Shown: in pieces, positions 28,565-36,178 of the stretch
Numbering within the stretch: position 1 is the stretch's first letter
Layout of the letters: each line of letters starts with the position of its first letter
Assembly (NCBI GenBank): GCA_028688525.1
Contig: JAQTYA010000018.1
Location: 1-41,493, forward strand
Source: Methylococcus sp.
GTDB lineage: Bacteria > Pseudomonadota > Gammaproteobacteria > Methylococcales > Methylococcaceae
Direction: 5' to 3'
DNA: 41,493 nucleotides
Notes under the pieces: model-generated
Database searches by the model: none
Told to the model about the DNA's origin: nothing
Seen by the model: only the letters and a program-made list of their open reading frames with translations
Translations under genes and position numbers: made by a program

Positions 28565-29546
28565 GAGGCATGTCCAATTCCAGAGCGATGGCTTTGCCTG
28601 AGCAGGTGCGAGGAGGCGGCAGCCGGCCGGTGGCGTGGAGTTCGAGCACCATGGCCGCGGGGTTTTCACCGGTAGCTTTCTTCAGGCCCGCGTAGGAGGT
28701 CGTCAGCCGGGGATTGATCTCGAGGATGCGCGGACCCTGAGCCGTCATGATCAGATCTATGCCGGCGTAGCCCCACAATTCGGGCAACGCTGCCGCCACG
28801 CTCGACGCGAGTGCTTGCCAGTATCCGTCGGTATCCTCCAGGGCGTTGACGGTGCAGCCCAGCAGCTTGAAGCCGTCGCCGGCCCGCTCCACGTGCTGGC
28901 GGTTGCAGCTCAGCAGCCGGGCGCGGCCTTGCGCAAACAGCGCGCTGAGGCTCAAGGCGTCGCCTTCCAGCAGAGGTTGTGCGATCCAGCGGCCCGATCC
29001 GGTGCGAAATTCTGCCGCGTTGTCGACGACTCTGGCTCCCTCGCAGCCCGCGCCGTCGTCGGGCTTGGTGACGGCCGGCACCGCTCCGAGGGCCGTCCGT
29101 TCTTCGAACGGATAAGTCGGTACGACGGGCAGGCGGTGCCGTTCTAGGCGGCGGGCCGTTCCCAGCTTGCTGGCCGCGATCGCAACGGCATCTGCCGGGC
29201 TGTTGAGCAACGCCGTCGCCGTGCGCTCGACATCCCGGCACAGGCGCTCGAGTACGCCATTGCTCTCCGGTGCGATAGGCCAGGCCGCGTCGCAGCGGTC
29301 AATAGCCTCGGTCCAGATGCGGTCGAGGTCATCGCCGGCCATGATGGGGATCGCTGTGACGCCTGAGGGGAGTGATGCCGAGCCCAGGCGGTCATCGCGC
29401 AGTACGACCGGCTTGACGCCCGGATTTTCGAGGAGGTCGGTGAGTAGCGCGCGCAGCATGAGCTCACCTTCGATCGCAAGGCCGGTCGGCAAGATTTCGC
29501 CTCGCAGGCCGCCGCCGGTAACATATTCGAAAACCAGTAGGTCCAT
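28554..29546 (-). CDS. ATP-grasp ligase, MfnD-like
   Basis: This 330-aa ATP-grasp protein opens MDLLVFEYVTGGG, as in archaeal MfnD, the tyramine-glutamate ligase of methanofuran synthesis. AVTKPDDGAGCEGA is the nucleotide-binding loop and ILEINPRLTTSY carries metal ligands Glu and Asn. Methylofuran of methylotrophs has a glutamylated tyrosine-type core, so a glutamate ligase is expected. The ATG at 29546 is chosen over one at 29576, which would overlap the divergent gene. It is the first gene of the four-gene operon. Confidence 0.82.
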   Translation of the reverse strand: MDLLVFEYVTGGGLRGEILPTGLAIEGELMLRALLTDLLENPGVKPVVLRDDRLGSASLPSGVTAIPIMAGDDLDRIWTEAIDRCDAAWPIAPESNGVLERLCRDVERTATALLNSPADAVAIAASKLGTARRLERHRLPVVPTYPFEERTALGAVPAVTKPDDGAGCEGARVVDNAAEFRTGSGRWIAQPLLEGDALSLSALFAQGRARLLSCNRQHVERAGDGFKLLGCTVNALEDTDGYWQALASSVAAALPELWGYAGIDLIMTAQGPRILEINPRLTTSYAGLKKATGENPAAMVLELHATGRLPPPRTCSGKAIALELDMPHAH

Positions 29547-29575
29547 GTGGCCGACGTCAAGAAGCGATGGAATCA

Positions 29576-30253
29576 ATGAAAATCATCCCGGTGCTAGACC
29601 TCATGCAAGGGACGGTGGTGCATGCCGTCAAAGGGCATCGTGAAACCTACCGGCCGGTCAGCAGCCCGCTGTGCCCGGATGCCGATCCGTATGCTGTGGT
29701 CGAAGCCTTCCTGCGGCTGCATCCGTTCGAGATATTTTATATCGCCGATTTGGATGCTCTGATGGGCGGTATTTGCCAGCGTAAGCTCATTATGGAGATG
29801 CAAGAGGCGTTTCCGGGCGTCATATTCTGGGTGGACCAGGGTCTGCCCGATGCCGCCGATCATACCTCGATCGTGCCGGTTGTCGGCAGCGAATCGCTCG
29901 ATACAACGGAGAGGCTGCGGCAAACATCGTCTCGTGACTGGATTCTGTCGCTGGACTTCTTCGACGGTTTCTTGAAAGGGCCTGCAGATATTTTGGAATG
30001 CCCGGAGAGTTGGCCAGACCGGGTGATCGTCATGAGTCTGAACCGGGTGGGTGGCTTCGACGGCCCTGATTTGGAAAGCTTGGAACGCGTTCGCCGCATA
30101 GCGCCGGGCAAACGGCTGATAGCGGCGGGGGGCGTACGTGACGGTGGGGATCTGGCGGCTCTGGAGAGCAGAGGCGTTCATGCTGTTCTGGTTGCGAGCG
30201 CATTGCATTCCGGTGACTTGGGGCTGGAACGGTTCGGCAGTCCCTCGCCATAA
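29576..30253 (+). CDS. HisA-related TIM-barrel protein of the C1 cofactor cluster
   Basis: This 225-aa protein resembles HisA (ProFAR isomerase). It starts MKIIPVLDLMQGTVVHA, where Asp8 matches the first catalytic Asp of HisA. A second Asp is kept in WILSLDFFDG. The phosphate-binding turn is AAGGVRDGGD. The second phosphate loop is altered (ASALHSGDL). It belongs to the HisA-like family found with H4MPT genes in archaea and methylotrophs, with no known reaction. A start at 29567 is also possible. It diverges from the MfnD-like gene with only 29 nt between the starts. Confidence 0.8.
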   Translation: MKIIPVLDLMQGTVVHAVKGHRETYRPVSSPLCPDADPYAVVEAFLRLHPFEIFYIADLDALMGGICQRKLIMEMQEAFPGVIFWVDQGLPDAADHTSIVPVVGSESLDTTERLRQTSSRDWILSLDFFDGFLKGPADILECPESWPDRVIVMSLNRVGGFDGPDLESLERVRRIAPGKRLIAAGGVRDGGDLAALESRGVHAVLVASALHSGDLGLERFGSPSP

Positions 30254-30258
30254 AAGGA

Positions 30259-30281
30259 AAAAGCGCCGGAGCGGCGCTTTT
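30259..30281. terminator. Bidirectional terminator between HisA-like gene and fae
   Basis: A near-perfect stem AAAGCGCCG/CGGCGCTTT with a 3-nt GAG loop lies 5 nt past the HisA-like stop. It is flanked by A-runs on the left and T-runs on the right, so it makes a GC hairpin plus U tract in both directions. It suits the convergent HisA-like and fae genes. Confidence 0.8.
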
Positions 30282-30334
30282 CCCTTACCGTCGATGGTTG
30301 CCCCGGCGAGCGGAGCGACCGCGTCAACGCATTA

Positions 30335-30847
30335 TTAATTGTGCGCTGCGAACGGATGGCCTTCGCTGGCCTTGCGGGCAACGACGTCGACAGCCTTCGG
30401 CTCGCCGGCGATAGCGCGCTTGATGGACAGCTTGGTCGCTTCGTAGTTGTAATCCTGGATCTTCGCGTCGTCTTCAGCCAGCCAGTGGATGAAAACGCCT
30501 ACGCAGATGAACAGATCGTCGGCTTCGTCGGCAGGAATAGTGCCGTCTTCTACGCAATCGGCAACGGCCATAGCGACACCGCGCTGTGCGGGTCCGAACA
30601 TCTGGGTAGCCTGCTTGCCGTTCTTGATGGTGACCTTGTTGAACATGACGGTGTTCGGCTTGCACAGCAGGTTAGGTGCAACTACTGCCAGCAAAGAGGT
30701 GAAGCCGTCTTTGTTGTTGGTCAAGGTGTTGGCGAATGCTGCTTCTGCAGCGCTGCCGCGCGGTCCCATGATCAGGTCGATGTGAGCGATTTCATTGCCG
30801 CCGCCGCACAGAGCTTCGCCGACCAACAACTTGTTTACTTTACCCAT
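30335..30847 (-). CDS. fae: Formaldehyde-activating enzyme
   Basis: This 170-aa enzyme condenses formaldehyde with tetrahydromethanopterin to give methylene-H4MPT. The N-terminus [19 protein letters not shown] and the catalytic His22 in [12 protein letters not shown] are as in methylotroph Fae. The ATG at 30847 has AGAGGA upstream. An in-frame ATG at 30898, with GGGGA upstream, would add 17 residues and is a second possible start. Fae is the last gene of the minus-strand run from beta-RFAP synthase, after a 125-nt gap that may hold its own promoter. Confidence 0.97.
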   Translation of the reverse strand: MGKVNKLLVGEALCGGGNEIAHIDLIMGPRGSAAEAAFANTLTNNKDGFTSLLAVVAPNLLCKPNTVMFNKVTIKNGKQATQMFGPAQRGVAMAVADCVEDGTIPADEADDLFICVGVFIHWLAEDDAKIQDYNYEATKLSIKRAIAGEPKAVDVVARKASEGHPFAAHN

Positions 30848-30972
30848 CTGAATTTCCTCTTGTGAAAAAAACGAAAAAAACTTTTGTAGTAAGGACATGG
30901 TTATTTCCCCGGGAGAAGTTCAGAGACCGATGGAATGCGGTATAGCCGCACCGGCCCCACGCGTCCGAAGGT

Positions 30973-31836
30973 TTAACCCCGTGTGTGTCCCGGCAAAATA
31001 GCCTCCAGGCGCACGGCTAGCAGACTGGCGACCGTCAGATCGGCTGTCGTGCCGGGGTTTATTCCGCGAGTCTTGAAATCGACATCCACGTCCCGTAGAA
31101 GCCCCAAAACCGACTCAGGTCTCGCAGTATAGGACAGCGTTTTCTCGATGAGCGCCATCTTCTCCGATACCCACGGGGAGTAGCGGGGACCGAATTTGCG
31201 TTCGATGTGGCTGTCCGGGATGCGTGCAAGCATGCCGGAAAAAGCAGCCACTGCCGCCCAACCTTCATTGTCCCATTGGGACAGCGCAGTATGATAGCGT
31301 GGAATTATGAAATCAAAAACATCCGTATAGTCGCAGCTGTATTGATAGGCGACGCGGTCCCGGTCGGCAGCGGTGCGCATGGCAGCCCGCAGGGTGATGC
31401 GGGGGGGGGTGCGGACGTCGTGTTTTTCGGCAGTGCCCAGGCCGCCGGGCTGAGCGCGGCAGATGGCCCGGTAGACCCAGTCGGCGTCTTCGATGCTGCT
31501 GTCGCGCAGTATCCGCTTCAGGGTGTTCCGCAAGGTTTCCCCAGTCCGCTTGGACTGAGCCGCCGCGATGAGAGGGGCAGCCAGCAGCACGATACCCAAA
31601 TTGGTGTTGCACTCGACGGCGTTCCAGGTGGCGTTTATCGCGCGGTAGATGCGTTCTCCTAGGCCCGGCTCCGGCCGGCACAGTTCCGCGGCGCTGGCTA
31701 TGGCGCTTGAGCGGAAATGTTCTACGGTCATGCCGTGGCCTTCCGAGTGTACGCTGACGTTGCCGGGTTTGTAGGCTTGCAGCTCGGTCTCGCAAGCCCA
31801 GAGGTAGGCCGCTTCGAGTTCAGCGGGGGGGATCAT
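30973..31836 (-). CDS. CitG/MdcB-like protein of the H4MPT cluster
   Basis: This 287-aa protein is of the triphosphoribosyl-dephospho-CoA synthase family. The conserved ETELQAYKPGNVSVHS (family E-x-x-x-x-KPG) is at residues 16-31 and NTNLGIVLLAAPL near residue 78. CitG and MdcB transfer the ribose triphosphate of ATP to dephospho-CoA. No citrate or malonate decarboxylase genes occur here, and homologues in methylotrophs are linked to H4MPT genes, so its acceptor is probably a C1-cofactor precursor. That is inference. It overlaps its upstream neighbour by 4 nt. Confidence 0.82.
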   Translation of the reverse strand: MIPPAELEAAYLWACETELQAYKPGNVSVHSEGHGMTVEHFRSSAIASAAELCRPEPGLGERIYRAINATWNAVECNTNLGIVLLAAPLIAAAQSKRTGETLRNTLKRILRDSSIEDADWVYRAICRAQPGGLGTAEKHDVRTPPRITLRAAMRTAADRDRVAYQYSCDYTDVFDFIIPRYHTALSQWDNEGWAAVAAFSGMLARIPDSHIERKFGPRYSPWVSEKMALIEKTLSYTARPESVLGLLRDVDVDFKTRGINPGTTADLTVASLLAVRLEAILPGHTRG

Positions 31837-32759
31837 GTCGCGGTGTGTCGGGCGGATTCGGCGCCCGTGCAGTTCCCGAGGAAGTCGTCGGCCAGCATGT
31901 CGGCGATGACGGCGTCGCTGACACTTTGCAAGCCTTTCCAGGCGGGCACGCTGTTGACTTCCAGCACGGTGTAGCGTCCGTGTGGGTCGCGGATGATGTC
32001 GACGCCGGCGTAGGCCATGTCCAGGGTCTTGGCGGCATCCTCGGCCAAGCGGCATAACAGAATATCGTCGAGTCGCGCAGGCTCGCAGCGCGCCCCTTGC
32101 GCCACGTTGTTCAGCCAGGTCACGCCGCAACGGCGCATCGCCGCTACGGTACGTCCGCGGATGACGAAAACACGCCAGTCGTGCGGGGCGTTTTCGTCGT
32201 TGCAGACGTAGCGCTGGAGATAGTAAATCCCGTTGGTCGGCGCCAGATCCGCCAGATCTTCCAGAGTGTCGTGGCGCTGTAGCCCAGTGCCTTGGGAGCC
32301 GAATAGCGGCTTGGAGACGATGCGGTTCCCGTCCGCCAGTTCCCTGCGTGCGATCTCCAAGGCCGTTTCGGGATCGCCCGTGACCCAGGTCGGCGGTGTC
32401 GGTATCCCGGCTAGCTGCAGCAGGAAACTGGTCATGCCCTTGTCTACCGTGCGTTCGATGGCGCGGGCATCGTTGTAGACCGGGATGCCGAGCATCTTGA
32501 GGCCATGCAGGATGTCGAGATAGAAACTCACTTGTTCCAGTGAGCCTCCGGGGACGCCGCGGACGAACACGCCATCCGGTAGCTGCTCGGAAAAGCCGGG
32601 CAGATGGATCGGCAGCGCCTCCTCTTCCAGCGCCAGCCGGCACGCGGTGAGCGACACATAAGTGCTGCCATAGCCGCGCGCGGCGAAAGCTTGTTTCAGC
32701 CGCGCTCCATGCCAGCCGGGATCGTCGGTGACGATGGCGATGCGTCCGGGCTCAGCCAC
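31833..32759 (-). CDS. RimK-like ATP-grasp ligase of the H4MPT cluster
   Basis: This 308-aa ATP-grasp protein resembles RimK-type alpha-L-glutamate ligases. [18 protein letters not shown] is the ATP-binding loop. [17 protein letters not shown] and [13 protein letters not shown] carry substrate and metal contacts. I chose the GTG at 32759, which overlaps the mch stop by 8 nt; the open frame upstream is a shadow of mch. Archaeal MptN, a relative, adds glutamate to H4MPT, but methylotroph dephospho-H4MPT lacks that group. It may instead act on methylofuran; the substrate is unknown. Confidence 0.82.
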   Translation of the reverse strand: MAEPGRIAIVTDDPGWHGARLKQAFAARGYGSTYVSLTACRLALEEEALPIHLPGFSEQLPDGVFVRGVPGGSLEQVSFYLDILHGLKMLGIPVYNDARAIERTVDKGMTSFLLQLAGIPTPPTWVTGDPETALEIARRELADGNRIVSKPLFGSQGTGLQRHDTLEDLADLAPTNGIYYLQRYVCNDENAPHDWRVFVIRGRTVAAMRRCGVTWLNNVAQGARCEPARLDDILLCRLAEDAAKTLDMAYAGVDIIRDPHGRYTVLEVNSVPAWKGLQSVSDAVIADMLADDFLGNCTGAESARHTAT

Positions 32760-33747
32760 CAAACGAACGCTCCAGGAGCTCGACGTCCACTTCGCCGGCA
32801 TGGAAACTGCGGCCCGAGTCGACCGTGGTGACGATAACGCTGGCCGGGCTGAACAGCATGGCATCGACCTTGAAGAAGTCGTACTTGTATTCTTTGAATA
32901 CTTCCGCAAAAGGCTTGCCGTAATCGCGCGAGACCGAGCTCGGCAGTTCGTTGGCCAGTGTTTCGGCGGCTTCGTCGCTACCCTTGACGAACAGGTGCAC
33001 CCGCCCGCCGAACAGGATGGCGTCGTTGGTGCGGCCCATGGCCTTGATGAAATTAGGATGCGGCGGCGGTACCGGCGCGCAGCCGGTGCCATCGACGATG
33101 TTTTCCAGCGGGAAGTGCAGGGCATGCGCTTTGTGCAGGGCGACTTCCAGAACCCGCGCTACTACCTGCATGCCACCGGCTAGGCTGCTGGTGGGGGTGA
33201 GGATCACGGTGAGGTGCGAGGGGTCCAGCTTACAGGCGCGGGCGATCTTGTCGGTCACTTCGACCGGGGGGATCTTGTCGACTTCCATGACTATCGCCGT
33301 TTCCGTATATTCGTCGCGGTAATTCAGCTCTTTGTACAGCTCCTCCACGGGCTCTTCCTTGCCGTCTTTGGTCTTCGTCGCCATCGCGCGGGCGGGTCCC
33401 GAGCCTAGGGCATAAAAGCCTTCCTTGCCTTCGCCATGCGACAGGCTCCAGCCGGCGTATTGGCTGCCTAGACAGGCGATCACGGGGTTGGAAGTGTGGA
33501 CGTTGACCATCAGCGGCCATTTGGTGAAGGTGTCGGTGTGGGTGAGCGTGACGCGTCCGAGTCCGCCCATGCAAATTTCGCCGATGAGGCGGCCGGCTTC
33601 CAGACTGCCGGGTACCTTGATGCCGGCATCAATGATGGTGCAGCCATTGGGCAGTCGGTCGATCTGCAGGCGCAATTTGTCGGCATAGGTGATCAGGTAT
33701 TTGACGATGGGCTGGCTGTGGGCGTTGACGCTGACGCGATTTTGCAT
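32752..33747 (-). CDS. mch: Methenyltetrahydromethanopterin cyclohydrolase
   Basis: This 331-aa enzyme hydrolyses methenyl-H4MPT to N5-formyl-H4MPT in the formaldehyde oxidation pathway. The N-terminus [19 protein letters not shown] and the conserved [19 protein letters not shown] and [11 protein letters not shown] segments are typical of methylotroph Mch. The ATG at 33747 is chosen by family start; the longer frame lies in the next gene. It starts 2 nt after the ATP-grasp gene upstream. Confidence 0.96.
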   Translation of the reverse strand: MQNRVSVNAHSQPIVKYLITYADKLRLQIDRLPNGCTIIDAGIKVPGSLEAGRLIGEICMGGLGRVTLTHTDTFTKWPLMVNVHTSNPVIACLGSQYAGWSLSHGEGKEGFYALGSGPARAMATKTKDGKEEPVEELYKELNYRDEYTETAIVMEVDKIPPVEVTDKIARACKLDPSHLTVILTPTSSLAGGMQVVARVLEVALHKAHALHFPLENIVDGTGCAPVPPPHPNFIKAMGRTNDAILFGGRVHLFVKGSDEAAETLANELPSSVSRDYGKPFAEVFKEYKYDFFKVDAMLFSPASVIVTTVDSGRSFHAGEVDVELLERSFGG

Positions 33748-33749
33748 GG

Positions 33750-34913
33750 CTATCCTCTTTGTCTGTGCGGGGCTTTCGGTAAATGAAATGTCGGGTTTAC
33801 GCCGGGCTGTGCTGCGATCAATTGCAGAACCAGGCATTTGCGGTTTTCGATGCTTCGGAGCGCTGCGGCCTCGTCCGGGCCTTCGGCTGTGATCGTACAG
33901 AGCGGCGCGCCTTTACCGATACGGAATCCCGGACCGGGCAGGTCCCGGCACCATGGCGGCCATTCTAGTGTCGTAGCGGGTGCTGCGTCATGAGGGGAGT
34001 AAAGGATTTGAAAGGCGCGAACCGGGTGTGTTTGCGTTCGCCCTTCGGGCAGCGAGCCGCGGCAGGCGTCGAGGTGAAGCTGTGCCAGGCCGGCCGGGAA
34101 ATCGTCGTCGTACAGTCCCATAGTCGCGCTGGGGCGGGGATTGACCTCGAGCGCCAGGATTTTTCCTCTCGAATCGGCCATGAAGTCCAGGCTATTCAGT
34201 CCCCGCAATCCTAAGGCGGGTACGAGCCGGCGGATGATGCCGAGTACCGAGTTGCGTTGCGCGTCGTTCAGCGCGGTCCGGTTAATCGCTCCGGCGAACC
34301 GGAAGGGTCGGGAAGGGCTGGCGGCAGCGGTCCACTGTGTATTGAAACCGATGACGCTGGACTCGGCGCCGTCGGCCAGAAACAGGGCCGACATGGGAGG
34401 GCCCGGCAAACGGCGCTGAAAATATCGGTCCGGTCTCGGCGGCGCCAGATCGGAGGCCGTGCCCACTCCTGCGCCGCCTTCGCTGTGGCCATGTTTGAGC
34501 AGCCAGCCGTTCGATGCGGGAGGCGGATCGAAGCGCGTTTCCGGAAATGGAATTCTCAGTTTGGCCAACAATTCGAAGTACGGTCGCGGCGTTTTCGCAA
34601 GCCGGACCGTCGCAGCGGTGTTGCCTATCAGGGTGTGGCGCTGGGCTAGATACTCGATCGTATCGGGCTGCGAGTCCAGGCCTCCGCCGTAAATCGCGAT
34701 ATCGGCGGAGGACCGGTCGATAGCCGATCGCAGGGCAGGGGCATCGAAGCCGTCGTCGCCGAAAGGCACGACCTGGCATGCGCTGCAGCAGTGCTGCGTG
34801 TCCAGATCGCCGAAGCCGTCGATGGCCGAGGGAATCCATCCGCCCCGTCTCAGCGAACGGCTCAGTGTCGCTGCAGAGGCTGCAATGACCAACGCAGTGC
34901 CGCGGCCACGCAT
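33750..34913 (-). CDS. ATP-grasp protein of the H4MPT cluster (COG2232-like)
   Basis: This 387-aa ATP-grasp protein is of the type repeatedly found beside mch and beta-RFAP synthase in methylotrophs, with unknown function. Visible elements are [15 protein letters not shown] (nucleotide-binding loop), [17 protein letters not shown], and [17 protein letters not shown] with metal-binding Glu and Asn. The N-terminal 100 residues form a Rossmann-like pre-ATP-grasp domain with a CCSAC pair of Cys. It is 9 nt from beta-RFAP synthase and 2 nt from mch, so it is firmly within that operon. An amide-forming step on a C1 cofactor is likely. Confidence 0.82.
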   Translation of the reverse strand: MRGRGTALVIAASAATLSRSLRRGGWIPSAIDGFGDLDTQHCCSACQVVPFGDDGFDAPALRSAIDRSSADIAIYGGGLDSQPDTIEYLAQRHTLIGNTAATVRLAKTPRPYFELLAKLRIPFPETRFDPPPASNGWLLKHGHSEGGAGVGTASDLAPPRPDRYFQRRLPGPPMSALFLADGAESSVIGFNTQWTAAASPSRPFRFAGAINRTALNDAQRNSVLGIIRRLVPALGLRGLNSLDFMADSRGKILALEVNPRPSATMGLYDDDFPAGLAQLHLDACRGSLPEGRTQTHPVRAFQILYSPHDAAPATTLEWPPWCRDLPGPGFRIGKGAPLCTITAEGPDEAAALRSIENRKCLVLQLIAAQPGVNPTFHLPKAPHRQRG

Positions 34914-34922
34914 GTCGGCTGC

Positions 34923-35915
34923 CTAGGCGTGAGCGGGGTGGGCATCGGCTAGCGGGGCAGCGAGTCTCACGTCGGCGCCCCGGTTGCGCGGCCGGGCGAT
35001 CACGAATTCGAGGTGCGTGCCGGCGTCCAGTTTACGCGCCGCCTCAACCAATCGCTGGGCTTCTGATTCGGATGCCGCCAGGCAGAAGCCCGTCGGTCCC
35101 CACGAGCTTTGGCCCAGGCCCACCGCGCCCTGCGTTTCGAGCCAGGTTAGCGCCGCAGCGACGTCCTGGCTAGTGAATCGCCCGCCTTGAGCTGGGGCGA
35201 AATAATCGCCCACCGACCGCTGGATTTCGGTGATGCCGGCGCCAAAAGCGCCTATCTGGTTTTCCGCCAGGGCGGGGAGAGTCTGCATCAGAATCAAATG
35301 GCTCAAGCGGGCGGCTTCGTGCTCAGGAAACGGCGGCAGTGCGCGGAAGGCGTTGATTTCCGGTGTGCCGTGCAGTCCCTGGCCTCGTGAGTCGAACACC
35401 AGAAGGAAGCGCCATTCTTGCGGTATCGGTAGGCGGGCGACGACCGGCGGGCTGACCGTGTCTGGACCTCGTCCGCCATCGACGATCAGGCCGCCTTGTT
35501 CGAACGACGCCAATCCAATACCTGAGCGAGCGCCTCTTTCGATCAGGGGCGCCAGAGCCCTGGGGGTGATGGGGAGTCCGTAGAGCCGTATGAGCGCGGT
35601 GCCGATGGCTAGAGCCATCTGCGTGCCCGAGCCCAGGCCAACGTGTTCCGGGATTGCCGACTCGATCTCGATTGCGGCGGAACCCGGAGGCTGCAGCGCG
35701 GCTTCAAGCTTCTTCAAGGCGGCCAGTGCTTTCTCCGCCGAAGGGCCGTATGCGTGGGGGGTCTGGCTCGGATAAACCGTCAAGCGTGTCGCTATGTCCT
35801 CGATCGCTACGCCGATGCTGCCGAATTTTCGCCCGGACGCTCCGGAGATGTCGATGAACCCCAGGTGCAGGCGGGCCGGGGCTTGGATGGAGACGTGGGT
35901 GGGCGGTTTGGGCAT
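34923..35915 (-). CDS. mptG: Beta-ribofuranosylaminobenzene 5'-phosphate synthase
   Basis: This 330-aa GHMP-kinase-fold enzyme joins p-aminobenzoate and PRPP with loss of CO2 to form beta-RFAP, the first committed step of methanopterin synthesis. It opens VSIQAPARLHLGFIDISG and has PEHVGLGSGTQMALAIG, the glycine-rich phosphate loop, and FDSRGQGLHGTPE. It is the first gene of the run toward fae. A TCGACA-17-TAGGCT promoter candidate lies about 90 nt upstream. The gene symbol is the archaeal one; methylotroph literature uses an ORF number. Confidence 0.93.
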   Translation of the reverse strand: MPKPPTHVSIQAPARLHLGFIDISGASGRKFGSIGVAIEDIATRLTVYPSQTPHAYGPSAEKALAALKKLEAALQPPGSAAIEIESAIPEHVGLGSGTQMALAIGTALIRLYGLPITPRALAPLIERGARSGIGLASFEQGGLIVDGGRGPDTVSPPVVARLPIPQEWRFLLVFDSRGQGLHGTPEINAFRALPPFPEHEAARLSHLILMQTLPALAENQIGAFGAGITEIQRSVGDYFAPAQGGRFTSQDVAAALTWLETQGAVGLGQSSWGPTGFCLAASESEAQRLVEAARKLDAGTHLEFVIARPRNRGADVRLAAPLADAHPAHA

Positions 35916-36002
35916 GGTGTTCGGGGCGCGGTGCGCGGGATAACAGCTTCGTCGGTTTTGGGCGTAAGTGCCGTGTATCGCCGGGACGCAGCAAAAATCC
36001 GT

Positions 36003-36031
36003 AGCCTAGAGGAAGGCGGCTGCTTTGTCGA
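36003..36031 (-). promoter_or_regulatory. Candidate promoter of the beta-RFAP synthase-mch-fae run
   Basis: On the minus strand TCGACA (36026-36031) and TAGGCT (36003-36008) are spaced 17 nt, about 90 nt before the ATG. The -35 matches consensus at 5 of 6 and the -10 at 3 of 6. It is back to back with the better fhc promoter in the same 263-nt gap. Confidence 0.4.
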
Positions 36032-36064
36032 CTACTGCATTCGCGTCGAAACGGCGAGTCCAAG

Positions 36065-36093
36065 TTGAAAAACAGGTTTGGATTTCCTATTCT
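36065..36093 (+). promoter_or_regulatory. Candidate sigma-70 promoter of fhcBADC
   Basis: TTGAAA (36065-36070) and TATTCT (36088-36093) are spaced exactly 17 nt, matching consensus at 5 and 4 of 6 positions. Transcription would start near 36100, leaving a leader of about 79 nt before fhcB. Confidence 0.6.
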
Positions 36094-36178
36094 TGCCAGC
36101 CACACGGATGGCTGTGGAAGTGTCGTCCAAGTTGCGCCGGATTTGAAACCCATCAAGAACCGACTTTGAGGAGCGGGC

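Noticed and set aside
30936-30950. Hairpin TGCGG-TATAG-CCGCA between fae and the CitG-like gene as a terminator or operator
   Set aside because: The stem is 5 bp with no T run on the relevant strand; it could occur by chance.
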